Positions 1 through 6,512 of a DNA stretch of 15,127 bases are shown here, piece by piece. The notes under the pieces are model-generated. The model was not told the origin of the DNA, ran no database searches, and saw only the letters and a program-made list of their open reading frames with translations. Each line of letters begins with the position of its first letter. Within the stretch, counting starts at the first letter, position 1. The stretch is from NCBI GenBank assembly GCA_017860725.1, contig JAGDMX010000024.1, forward strand, positions 1 through 15,127, written 5' to 3'. The position numbers and the translations under genes were made by a program. The stretch comes from Chloroflexota bacterium. Its GTDB lineage: Bacteria > Chloroflexota > Anaerolineae > Anaerolineales > UBA4823.

Positions 1-513
1 ATGGGGAATGGAAGGCTGCAGATGGGGTATGTCGAGACAGCCAGCGCGGACTGCTTTCGGGATGCAGTGATTGGCGCTGCACCGCTCATCTCGGGTGGTT
101 TGGTGGTGGCTTACGCCGGGTTGTCCCGTTTGAGCATGGACGACACCTGGCTGCAGGCCTCCGCAGGAACGGTCGATTCGTTAACGGCCGCCCTCAGTAC
201 GCTGTACTCGCAGCCGGATTTTTGGCTGTGGATGTATCTCATCTTTGTCGTTAGCTCCATGATGTTCCCTTCCGCATCCGACCGCCAGGCCTGGTTGCCT
301 GTGCTCCTGGTTTTATTGGCGCTCGCAATTCTTATCTTCCTGGCTGGGGCAGGTTCCTGGTTTATGGCGCACCTGGAGCCAGCGTTAAATATTTTCTTGC
401 GAATTGTCACCATCATTTTTGCCATCAGTGCTTTTGTGCATATGATCTTATTGCCACCGATTTGGGGCATACGCCTGGTCTTGACCCGCCTGACCGGCTA
501 TAAAGTCGTTTAG
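1..513 (+). CDS. Membrane protein of unknown function, probably 5'-truncated
   Basis: I do not recognise the family. The visible 170 residues contain about four hydrophobic segments, near residues 23-43, 73-90, 98-118 and 130-155, so it is an integral membrane protein. A polar stretch with MFPSASDRQAW (88-98) sits between the second and third segments and looks like a conserved cytoplasmic or periplasmic loop. An ATG lies at base 1, but it is followed by soluble-looking sequence that reads like the middle of a protein (LQMGYVETASAD), so the gene probably begins upstream of the window. No catalytic motif is visible. It ends with TAG 12 bases before the extended -10 of the next transcription unit, so it is likely the last gene of a separate upstream unit. 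The reading frame and membrane character are well supported; no function is proposed. Confidence 0.7.
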   Translation: MGNGRLQMGYVETASADCFRDAVIGAAPLISGGLVVAYAGLSRLSMDDTWLQASAGTVDSLTAALSTLYSQPDFWLWMYLIFVVSSMMFPSASDRQAWLPVLLVLLALAILIFLAGAGSWFMAHLEPALNIFLRIVTIIFAISAFVHMILLPPIWGIRLVLTRLTGYKVV

Positions 514-524
514 TCAGCATTTGG

Positions 525-533
525 TGATATAAT
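525..533 (+). promoter_or_regulatory. Extended -10 promoter for the nusG-like/gmd unit
   Basis: TGATATAAT is an exact extended -10 (TGn followed by TATAAT at 528-533). The matching -35 region around 505-510 is poor, as is common for extended -10 promoters. Transcription would start near 540 and leave a leader of about 120 bases before the ATG at 661. Confidence 0.55.
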
Positions 534-548
534 GGCAGACTTGGGACT

Positions 549-588
549 AGACTGGAGAGCGCCTGACCTGGATTATTAACTCCGGTCT
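549..588 (+). other. Leader hairpin upstream of the NusG-like gene
   Basis: AGACTGGAG (549-557) can pair with CTCCGGTCT (580-588), giving 9 pairs including one G-U, with a 22-base loop. It starts about 10 bases after the predicted transcription start. No T-tract follows, so it is not an intrinsic terminator. It could be an RNA control element of the antiterminator's own leader; that role is inferred from position only. Confidence 0.35.
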
Positions 589-660
589 CATATACCAGTA
601 ACGGGTGGGCTGTTAAAATTGATTTTGTTTTGATATCAGAAGGAGTTTGCAGAGGCGAAT

Positions 661-1173
661 ATGGCAGGTTTGTGGTATGCCTTGAGAAGCAAGCCACGTA
701 AAGAGGATATTGTCTGGCGTCAGGTCACTCAATCGGGGTATGAGACATTTTATCCCCGGATTCGCGTCAACCCTGTCAACCCCAGGTCAAGAAAAGTCCA
801 GCCGTATTTTCCTGGATACCTATTTGTGCTGGCAGACCTGGACCAGGTTGGCGTTTCCACTTTCCAGTGGATGCCTCACACCCTGGGTCTGGTGTCGTTC
901 GGCGGGGAACCTGCTTATGTTCCCGAAAATTTGATCATCGCCCTGCGCAAGCGTGTTGAAGAAATCGCGGCCGCCGGCGGTGAGCTGTTCGATGGATTGC
1001 AGCCCGGCGACCCTGTTTTGATTAACTCAGGACCGTTCTCCGGTTATGAAGCGATCTTCGATGCCAGATTACCAGGCAGCGAAAGGGTGCGGGTCTTACT
1101 GGAGTTTCTCGGTAATCAGCGTCGTCTCACTGTCGAACTGAATGCTTCACAAATCGCGAAAAAAAGAACGTAA
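661..1173 (+). CDS. NusG-family transcription antiterminator paralogue (RfaH/UpxY/LoaP-like)
   Basis: The 170-residue protein has the two-domain NusG plan. The NGN domain (about 3-98) starts with WYALRSKPRKED and carries the family signature PYFPGYLFV at 48-56. A KOW domain follows (about 113-165), with QPGDPVLINSGPFSGYEAIF matching the KOW motif. NGN domains bind the RNA polymerase clamp and suppress pausing; the KOW domain contacts ribosome, Rho or RNA. The housekeeping nusG normally sits beside secE and rplK, whereas this copy precedes sugar-nucleotide genes, as RfaH, UpxY and LoaP-type specialised paralogues do for polysaccharide or metabolite operons. The ATG at 661 has GAGG at 652-655 as a close ribosome site, with a stronger AAGGAG at 640-645 somewhat far away. 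The family call is firm; the specialised role is inferred from the neighbours. Confidence 0.92.
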   Translation: MAGLWYALRSKPRKEDIVWRQVTQSGYETFYPRIRVNPVNPRSRKVQPYFPGYLFVLADLDQVGVSTFQWMPHTLGLVSFGGEPAYVPENLIIALRKRVEEIAAAGGELFDGLQPGDPVLINSGPFSGYEAIFDARLPGSERVRVLLEFLGNQRRLTVELNASQIAKKRT

Positions 1174-1218
1174 ATTCGAGATAAAATAGCCCTTTTTCCT
1201 TATCCCGACCTGACGTTA
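1174..1218. repeat. Intergenic inverted repeat, member of a dispersed TCGGGATAA family
   Basis: TTCGAGATAA (1175-1184) faces TTATCCCGAC (1200-1209), an imperfect inverted repeat. Read on the minus strand, 1218-1191 begins TAACGTCAGGTCGGGATAAG and matches 5977-6006 on the plus strand over about 28 bases with one substitution and one indel. It lies right after the stop of the NusG-like gene. It is not a GC-rich hairpin with a T-tract, so termination is uncertain. Confidence 0.5.
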
Positions 1219-1233
1219 AAGAAATAAGGCATT

Positions 1234-1256
1234 GCCTGAACTACAGGCGGTGGCTT
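1234..1256 (+). promoter_or_regulatory. ops-like element with a small hairpin ahead of gmd
   Basis: GGCGGTGGCTT (1246-1256) differs from the enterobacterial ops consensus GGCGGTAGnnT at one fixed base. It overlaps a short perfect hairpin, GCCTG (1234-1238) with CAGGC (1244-1248). It sits between the NusG paralogue and the first gmd gene, 17 bases before that start codon. In RfaH systems ops recruits the antiterminator to paused polymerase. A one-mismatch match is expected about once or twice per strand by chance in 15 kb, so only its location makes it notable. Confidence 0.3.
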
Positions 1257-1273
1257 AGAAAGGAAAGCTGATC

Positions 1274-2353
1274 ATGAAAAAAGCCTTAATTACCGGAATA
1301 ACTGGCCAGGATGGCTCCTACCTGGCAGAGCTGCTGCTCTCCAAAGGATATGAAGTCCATGGCCTGATCCGTAGAGCGAGCACATTCAATACCCAGCGAA
1401 TTGAGCATCTTTATCGTGACCCCCACCCAAACGGCGATCCGGTCAACTTCTTATTACATTATGGCGATCTGGCAAACACGGGCAATCTGGTTGACCTGAT
1501 TTATAGCATCCGCCCAGACGAGATCTATCATCTGGCAGCTCAAAGCCACGTCCGCGTCAGTTTTGATCTGCCGGAATACACCGGGGATGTTACCGGTTTG
1601 GGTACGATGCGGATACTAGAGTCGATACGCAAAAGCGGCGCCCAAACCAGGTTCTACCAGGCTTCTTCCAGCGAAATGTTCGGTGCAGCAAAACCCCCTC
1701 AGAATGAGGATACTGCATTCGAGCCCCAAAGCCCTTACGCGGCCGCCAAATTGTACGCCTACTGGGTGACACGTAACTACCGCCAGGGTTATAACCTGTT
1801 TGCTGCTAATGGTATTCTCTTCAACCATGAATCACCACGCCGGGGGGAGACTTTTGTAACTCGAAAAATTACCCGGGCATTGGCGGCTATCCTGGCCGGA
1901 AAACAAAAGAAGCTCTACCTGGGCAACCTGGATGCCCGGCGAGACTGGGGTTACGCCCCGGACTATGTAGTCGCCATGTGGATGATGCTGCAGCAGGACA
2001 AGCCCGACGATTTCGTCATCGGGACCGGTGAGTCGCACTCGGTGCGCGAATTCCTGGACGAGGCCTTTGGGTATGCCAATTTAGATTGGCATGATTATGT
2101 AGAGATCGATGCGCGTTACTATCGTCCCACTGAAGTCGATTATCTCATGGCTGACGCCCGGCGGGCTGCCCAGACTCTCCACTGGGAGCCAAGGGTGTAT
2201 TTTAAAGACCTGGTTCGAATTATGGTCGATGCGGATATGGAATTGATTGGTCTGCAGTCCCCCGGTGAAGGGCGCAGGATACTGGAAACTCATCATGGCG
2301 CCTGGCACCGCTGGGAACACCAGGTACTGAGCATGGATGGAAACCGGGCGTGA
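1274..2353 (+). CDS. gmd: GDP-mannose 4,6-dehydratase
   Basis: This enzyme converts GDP-D-mannose to GDP-4-dehydro-6-deoxy-D-mannose, the precursor of GDP-fucose, GDP-rhamnose and related deoxysugars for surface polysaccharide. It is a cytoplasmic extended short-chain dehydrogenase. All family marks are present: TGITGQDG nucleotide-binding loop (7-14), RRASTFNT (33-40) which binds the NADP phosphate and forms the tetramer contact, HLAAQSHVRVSF (86-97), SSSE (131-134), the YAAAK catalytic pair (Y155, K159) and FNHESPRRGETFVTRKI (183-199). The 359-residue length is normal. The start has an AGGA site at 1261-1264. It shares four bases with the next gene (GTGA), implying coupled translation. The C-terminal ~30 residues past the usual end are rich in His and Arg and are not assigned. 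Reductase or epimerase partners are not in the window. Confidence 0.97.
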   Translation: MKKALITGITGQDGSYLAELLLSKGYEVHGLIRRASTFNTQRIEHLYRDPHPNGDPVNFLLHYGDLANTGNLVDLIYSIRPDEIYHLAAQSHVRVSFDLPEYTGDVTGLGTMRILESIRKSGAQTRFYQASSSEMFGAAKPPQNEDTAFEPQSPYAAAKLYAYWVTRNYRQGYNLFAANGILFNHESPRRGETFVTRKITRALAAILAGKQKKLYLGNLDARRDWGYAPDYVVAMWMMLQQDKPDDFVIGTGESHSVREFLDEAFGYANLDWHDYVEIDARYYRPTEVDYLMADARRAAQTLHWEPRVYFKDLVRIMVDADMELIGLQSPGEGRRILETHHGAWHRWEHQVLSMDGNRA

Positions 2354-3327
2354 CGAAAGCCCTGATCTTTGGAATTGATGGTCAGGATGGCTCCTACCTG
2401 GCAGAGCTTCTCCTGGGTAAAGAGTATCAGGTTTTCGGCTGGATTCCCTCGCATATCCCGGTGTCGAAGGAGAATATTGCACACCTGGAAAATGCTCTCT
2501 CTCTGGTAGATGGGGACCTGAGCGACCAGGAGTCACTGCTGCAGTGCATCCAGCAGATTCAGCCGGATGAAATCTATAACCTGGCTGCGCCGTCTTTTCC
2601 GGCGGGTTCCTGGGATTCTACGGTGTACGTTGGCGATATAGCCGGTCTCGGTACAGCCCGGATACTGGAAGCGATGCGGCAGGTGGTGCCGGGCGCCCGG
2701 TTTTACCAGGCATCCTCCAGTGAGATATTTGGCGCTCCAGCCGAGGTGCCCCAATCGGAGGCGACACCATTTCACCCACGCAACCCTTATGGGATCGCCA
2801 AGCTGTACGCTCACTGGATTACCGTCCGCTACCGTGACTACTACAACCTGTTCACCGTCTCCGGAATTCTATACAACCACGAAAGCCCGCGCCGCGGCAC
2901 GCAGTTTGTCACTCGCAAAATATCGAAGAAAGCAGCCGAGATCAAGCTCGGACTGACTAAGGAGCTGCACCTGGGGGACCTGGATGCCTGCCGGGATTGG
3001 GGCTATGCCGGCGATTATGTCGAAGCGATGTGGCTGATGCTGCAAGCACCCAAGGCAGATACCTATGTCATCGGTACAGGTGTGGTTCACTCTGTCCGTC
3101 AATTTTGCGACCTGGCGTTTGGCTGCCTGGATATGGATTACCGCGACTACATTGTGCAGGATTCGCTGCTGATGCGCCCGCCTGAGCAAGCCCAACTGGT
3201 TGCCAACGCCGGCAAAGCCCGGCAGGAATTAGGCTGGAAGCCGAAAGTATCGTTCGAAGAGCTGGTGCGTAAGATGGTATTGTCGGATTATCACGCGTTG
3301 CAAGGGCAGGATGCGTCATGCTCCTAG
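2350..3327 (+). CDS. Divergent GDP-mannose 4,6-dehydratase paralogue (short type)
   Basis: This 325-residue protein starts at a GTG that overlaps the stop of the upstream gmd. It keeps the core of the family: GIDGQDG (8-14), SSSE (122-125), Y147/K151 in NPYGIAK, and YNHESPRRGTQFVTRK (175-190). Its length and segments such as AKLYAHWITVRYR resemble the short bacterial GMD type (for example that of Pseudomonas aeruginosa). Two features depart from it. The RRxS cofactor-phosphate loop is replaced by WIPSHIPVSKEN (31-42), and the usual AAQSxV segment reads AAPSFPAGSW (79-88). It may therefore use NAD, take a different GDP-sugar, or act as a partner subunit of the first enzyme. A reductase role is less likely because the GMD-specific ESPRRG segment is kept. 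The gene ends in CTAG shared with the convergent peptidase gene. Confidence 0.85.
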   Translation: MTKALIFGIDGQDGSYLAELLLGKEYQVFGWIPSHIPVSKENIAHLENALSLVDGDLSDQESLLQCIQQIQPDEIYNLAAPSFPAGSWDSTVYVGDIAGLGTARILEAMRQVVPGARFYQASSSEIFGAPAEVPQSEATPFHPRNPYGIAKLYAHWITVRYRDYYNLFTVSGILYNHESPRRGTQFVTRKISKKAAEIKLGLTKELHLGDLDACRDWGYAGDYVEAMWLMLQAPKADTYVIGTGVVHSVRQFCDLAFGCLDMDYRDYIVQDSLLMRPPEQAQLVANAGKARQELGWKPKVSFEELVRKMVLSDYHALQGQDASCS

Positions 3328-5360
3328 CGCAGCGCTACGAATAATGCCTGGATCGCTGCTTGCAGGATGGTATCTTCTTCTTGCAGTGCGCTCTCGTAAG
3401 TGACCGGCACCGTGATATCGGGGACAATTCCTACGCCCTCGATCAGCACCTCACCATCCGGTTTTTCCGGGCGTCCCATCGGAAACTGCATGGAAATGCC
3501 ATCGGGCAGCGCAAACTGCCCCAGGCCGACCGACCCAAAGGCGCCCGCGCTTGGATGATGACCGATGACCTGTGCCCGCCCGGTCTCCTGTAAGGCGTAC
3601 GCAAAACCCTCGCATGCTGAGATGCAATCCGAACTCACCAGTACTATGATTGGGCCACCGTAATATAAGGGGGCAGGTTTTACTTTCGAGGGTTTCTCAT
3701 CGCGCACGAATTCTCCCTGGCGCTCATCGTAAAGCGAGTTGTAGTACAGGATATGCTCTTCTTCAAAGAAATATCCCGCCAGGTTATACGCCAGGCCGGT
3801 GTAGCCACCTGTGTTTTCTCTCAAGTCGATAATTAAACCAGGGATCTGGTTATCGAGGAGACCCTGGATATAATGCTCCCACAGGCTGGCCAGCATCCGG
3901 TAGTCGCCGCTGAAGCTGTTAATCCTGACATAACCCAGGCCAGAGTCATCCAGCACTTCACCTTCAATCGGCAGGGCAATCGGATCGGTTTGACCGATGA
4001 TCGGGCTCAAGGACGCAAATTCCTCGGTTGCCTCCAGTGACGTGGTTTGTGGCTCGGTTTGATCCGGATTTTTGTAGGTGATTTCTACTTCCGTCCCAGG
4101 GGGAAGACGGGTCAGGAAACGAACCTGGTTAATTCGCCTGGTGTGCTCCGTGGAGAATGGCTCTGAATAGGGACTTACCGCCGAAATCGCCTGCTGAATG
4201 GAACCGCCGTTCCACTCCAACAGCTCTGCCCCGGCGGCGATGCCTGCCCGAGAACCGGATGTATCCGGAAAAACTTCGGTCACGATCAGGCGGCCATCAC
4301 TGAGCTCTTCCAGAATCAGGCCTAAACCGCCGCCGTATCGATCATAGAAGTAAGCCGGGTCGAAGGACAATTGAATATGACCATCGGGGATTGAGCTGGC
4401 AAAATTCTTTAATGCCCGGAAAAACTCGGCAGAATTGCTGGCATAGGCAATGGCGGGCTGGAATTCGTCATAAATTGCTTCCCAGTCCAGACTCTTTTCA
4501 ACGGTAAATGGGTACTCGCGGGATACTTTCTCATATAAGCTATCGAAGGCTTGGGCGTAGGTTTGGCTCGAATAGTCGTTGATCTCACCGATACCCTCGA
4601 CCAAGTCGATCTCAGGCTGTGCTTCTTTATAAAAACGGAAAGGCTCCTCGCTCAAGTCGATCAGGTTATAACCCGGTGGAATTGGCGCGGTTGGATCGTC
4701 CGGTGTGAAGAGCAACCCGTCGGCCCCAAATCCGCTTGGAAAGTCCTGGGTATCATCCGGAGCCCAGACGATCAGGGTGCCGCCAACGATTTCATTCTCT
4801 TGCAGGACATCCACGATCGTGGAGGCATGGGCACTAGACCATCCGACACCATCGCGCTCTTCCAGGAAGGGGTCACCCCAGGTATTAGACCAGTAAGCAA
4901 CTGCAAATACCTGGACGCCCAAATCCTGCTCGCCATCATTATCCACGTCAACCTGCGTGCCTTGCGGGACGCTGGGTAAGGGCAGCTGATAGGTAAGCGA
5001 CTGGTCTGGGTGAACGGTCACTGGACCGATGGCCTGGCTGGCCAGAGGGAACACAAAGGTCCGGTCTCGACGTATAAAACCAGTCTGGTCTTCCAGCAGA
5101 ATAAAAGGCTCTCCCAGGCTATCGACAAAAAAGGGTGAGGTATAGGGGATATCGCCAGTAATTAAGACCGGTTCATCTGGGTTTTCATCCCCTGGCTTGA
5201 CCGGGACAGGTTGCAGAGGCGTGGAGGTCGGTGCTGGCGTATGGGTCTCGGCCGGCGTATCCGTCGGGAGATTAACCACCCGGTTTACGGTTTGGCAAGA
5301 CAGGAGGGTGATCAATATACATGCCGTGAGCAGGGCGTACCTGGATGAACGGTGCATCAT
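3324..5360 (-). CDS. S41-family (C-terminal processing/tricorn-like) peptidase, lipoprotein
   Basis: This 678-residue exported protease-like protein begins with a lipoprotein signal: a short charged N-terminus, hydrophobic 8-20, and the lipobox LLSC with Cys22. A Thr/Pro-rich tether (30-58) follows. An uncharacterised N-terminal region (60-250) includes DVDNDGEQD (138-146), which resembles a calcium-binding loop. Residues 262-335 look like the helical cap of S41 enzymes, ending in DGHIQL with His328. A PDZ-like segment (343-392, LILEELSDG...SRAGIAAGAEL) and the catalytic fold (470-655) come next, with DLRENTGG (512-519) and the nucleophile region SACEGF (Ser581). The Lys of CtpA-type enzymes is not visible after it (SAGAFGSVG, 604-612), so a tricorn-type mechanism or reduced activity is possible. 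The ATG overlaps the stop of the PhaR-like gene (ATGA), so the two are probably co-translated. The physiological substrate is unknown. Confidence 0.93.
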   Translation of the reverse strand: MMHRSSRYALLTACILITLLSCQTVNRVVNLPTDTPAETHTPAPTSTPLQPVPVKPGDENPDEPVLITGDIPYTSPFFVDSLGEPFILLEDQTGFIRRDRTFVFPLASQAIGPVTVHPDQSLTYQLPLPSVPQGTQVDVDNDGEQDLGVQVFAVAYWSNTWGDPFLEERDGVGWSSAHASTIVDVLQENEIVGGTLIVWAPDDTQDFPSGFGADGLLFTPDDPTAPIPPGYNLIDLSEEPFRFYKEAQPEIDLVEGIGEINDYSSQTYAQAFDSLYEKVSREYPFTVEKSLDWEAIYDEFQPAIAYASNSAEFFRALKNFASSIPDGHIQLSFDPAYFYDRYGGGLGLILEELSDGRLIVTEVFPDTSGSRAGIAAGAELLEWNGGSIQQAISAVSPYSEPFSTEHTRRINQVRFLTRLPPGTEVEITYKNPDQTEPQTTSLEATEEFASLSPIIGQTDPIALPIEGEVLDDSGLGYVRINSFSGDYRMLASLWEHYIQGLLDNQIPGLIIDLRENTGGYTGLAYNLAGYFFEEEHILYYNSLYDERQGEFVRDEKPSKVKPAPLYYGGPIIVLVSSDCISACEGFAYALQETGRAQVIGHHPSAGAFGSVGLGQFALPDGISMQFPMGRPEKPDGEVLIEGVGIVPDITVPVTYESALQEEDTILQAAIQALFVALR

Positions 5361-5908
5361 TGCTTCCGGCCCATTTCATCTACCTTGCTGGTCAGCTCAT
5401 CGATCTGGTTGAATAGCTGCTGAAATTCATCTCGGGTTGGAACTTCGCGATCCGCTAGATACTTCTCGATCTCATCCTGCTTAATCGGGCGATCCAGACT
5501 GATGCGGATGTTGGCATTGAGCAGCTTACCCAGGATGTTTTTGCCTTCGGCCTCGGTCATCTCTCCCTGACTCACCAGGATGTGGACCCGGCGGCGGATT
5601 TCATCATCCAGCTGCTGCACATAACCCAATGAAGATACCAACGATTTTTGGAAGGCGCTAATCCGGTCGCCGCTGGTTTGGATGATGCCAGCCAGTACGT
5701 TGCGAGGTAAAAACCCGCCTTGTTTTTTCCCGAAATCCAGGATGATCTGGGTCAGGGTCAAGGCAGTCAGATCCTCGCCGGTGGCATTATCGATAACCTG
5801 GATTTCTTTACCCTGTCGAATTAACTCTGCGATTCCTTCCAGGGTGATATATTGCTTTGCTTCTGTATCGTACAGCTTGCGGTTGGGATACCGTTTGATC
5901 GTAGTCAT
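5357..5908 (-). CDS. phaR: PHA-synthesis-type regulator (PhaR-like) with phasin-like C-terminal half
   Basis: Residues 3-62 match the PHB/PHA accumulation regulator DNA-binding domain, with the diagnostic IKRYPNRKLYDT (4-15), YITLEGIAELIRQGKEIQVID (20-40) and TGEDLT (43-48). In polyester-storing bacteria PhaR represses phasin genes and leaves DNA when it binds nascent granules. The C-terminal part (101-183) is helical and resembles the phasin-like protein at 6098-6496: both have DEI..., a GE...E.GK segment, and end with VPT followed by ID/IA-x-LTxKVDE. So this protein looks like a DNA-binding domain joined to a phasin-type module. The start codon lies only 17 bases after the T-tract of a strong terminator hairpin. 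A GGAG on the minus strand (5917-5914) gives a short-spaced ribosome site. Polymer synthase genes are absent here, so the sensed granule may be PHA or another lipid. Confidence 0.92.
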   Translation of the reverse strand: MTTIKRYPNRKLYDTEAKQYITLEGIAELIRQGKEIQVIDNATGEDLTALTLTQIILDFGKKQGGFLPRNVLAGIIQTSGDRISAFQKSLVSSLGYVQQLDDEIRRRVHILVSQGEMTEAEGKNILGKLLNANIRISLDRPIKQDEIEKYLADREVPTRDEFQQLFNQIDELTSKVDEMGRKQ

Positions 5909-5925
5909 GTACGCTCCAAATATAT

Positions 5926-5977
5926 AAAAAAATAATAGCTATCTGGCTGGGCAGAGCCACAGCCAGATAGCTATTAT
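5926..5977 (-). terminator. Strong intrinsic terminator or attenuator before the phaR-like gene
   Basis: ATAATAGCTATCTGGCTG (5932-5949) and CAGCCAGATAGCTATTAT (5960-5977) form a perfect 18-bp stem with a 10-base loop. On the minus strand it is followed directly by six T (5931-5926), the classic rho-independent layout. It would stop transcription from the phasin operon. It also lies inside the leader of the phaR-like gene, 17 bases from its start, so it may act as an attenuator. Confidence 0.75.
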
Positions 5978-5979
5978 AA
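5974..5979 (-). promoter_or_regulatory. Possible -10 of a phaR-like promoter nested in the terminator
   Basis: On the minus strand TATAAT (5979-5974) overlaps the first arm of the terminator. The -35 at the right spacing is weak (TTTCCC). A transcript from here would start near 5967 and lack much of the first arm, so it would escape the terminator, while read-through RNA from the phasin operon would not. This is inferred from sequence layout only. Confidence 0.35.
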
Positions 5980-6066
5980 CGTCAGTTCGGGATAAGGGAA
6001 AAAGAGGTGTTTTGAGTTTATGCGCGGAGCCGCCCATAAACTCAAAATCCTTTTATCCCGAATGCG
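5977..6066. repeat. Intergenic palindromic repeat element with exact 10-bp ends
   Basis: TTCGGGATAA (5986-5995) and TTATCCCGAA (6053-6062) are exact inverted ends of a 77-bp element. Inside is a second perfect stem, TTTTGAGTTTATG (6010-6022) with CATAAACTCAAAA (6035-6047), capped by a GC-rich loop. On the minus strand the inner stem is followed by CACCTCTTTTTCCC, so it may also terminate the phasin transcript. The left part matches 1191-1218 and the right part (6036-6067) matches 11519-11550 at about 27 of 33 positions. Confidence 0.7.
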
Positions 6067-6097
6067 CGTTGTTATTCGATGAGTTGGCTTCTACCGG

Positions 6098-6496
6098 TTA
6101 CTGGTTTTTCTTTAATTCGTCGACTTTTTTGGTGAGGGCGGCGATTTTCTCGCTCAAGGCGTCCATGTCCGCCTTGGTTGGCACGCTCAGGTGCTCCAGG
6201 ATTTGCTCTACCTGCTTATTGACTTCGCCTTCCGCTTTCTTGGAGGCGTCCTTCGCCTGCTTCTTGCGGCTATCCATCACATCCTTGACGACTTTTTTGC
6301 CGTCTTTCTCAGCGATCTCGCCACGCTCGATCAATTTGTTGACGAATTCTTCAATTTCATCCTGCGCCAGTGCGACTGCCCCGATGCTGGCGAGCAGGAC
6401 TCTATGCAGCAGGTCAACGAATGCCTTGGGTTCGCCTTTTCCGTTCATCTGCTCCGGAACTTCTACAGTCTCGGGTGCTTTTGCTTTGGTTGCCAT
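6098..6496 (-). CDS. Phasin-like granule-associated protein
   Basis: This 132-residue, Lys/Glu-rich, helical protein looks like the PhaF/PhaI-type granule-associated phasin family. A short disordered N-terminus precedes an amphipathic helix (24-46, FVDLLHRVLLASIGAVALAQ). Next comes DEIEEFVNKLIERGEIAEKD (46-65) with its GEIAEKDGKK motif, a long charged helix (66-103), and a terminal coiled coil after SVPTKADMDAL (104-114) ending in VDELKKNQ. Phasins coat the surface of polyester or lipid inclusions and set their size. The AAGGAG ribosome site lies just upstream, and only 17 bases separate it from the small upstream gene, so the two share the operator-controlled promoter at 6748-6776. The C-terminal part is shared with the PhaR-like regulator. 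Without a synthase gene nearby the coated material cannot be named. Confidence 0.82.
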   Translation of the reverse strand: MATKAKAPETVEVPEQMNGKGEPKAFVDLLHRVLLASIGAVALAQDEIEEFVNKLIERGEIAEKDGKKVVKDVMDSRKKQAKDASKKAEGEVNKQVEQILEHLSVPTKADMDALSEKIAALTKKVDELKKNQ

Positions 6497-6512
6497 CTTA
6501 TTTATCTCCTTT

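Noticed and set aside
2081..2536. 151-codon minus-strand frame across the gmd/gmd junction
   Set aside because: It is antisense to two clear dehydratase genes and has low-complexity, non-domain-like composition.
3304..3318. A 12-of-15 match to the shared operator (minus strand TGACGCATCCTGCCC)
   Set aside because: It lies inside the 3' end of the second gmd gene, lacks the right half of the palindrome and is not near a promoter.
1274..3327. Possibility that the two gmd genes are one frameshifted gene
   Set aside because: Each has its own complete nucleotide-binding loop, active site and C-terminus; they are a duplicated pair.
4551..4979. 142-codon plus-strand frame opposite the S41 peptidase
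   Set aside because: It has no recognisable domain or ribosome site and lies wholly within a gene with signal peptide and catalytic motifs.
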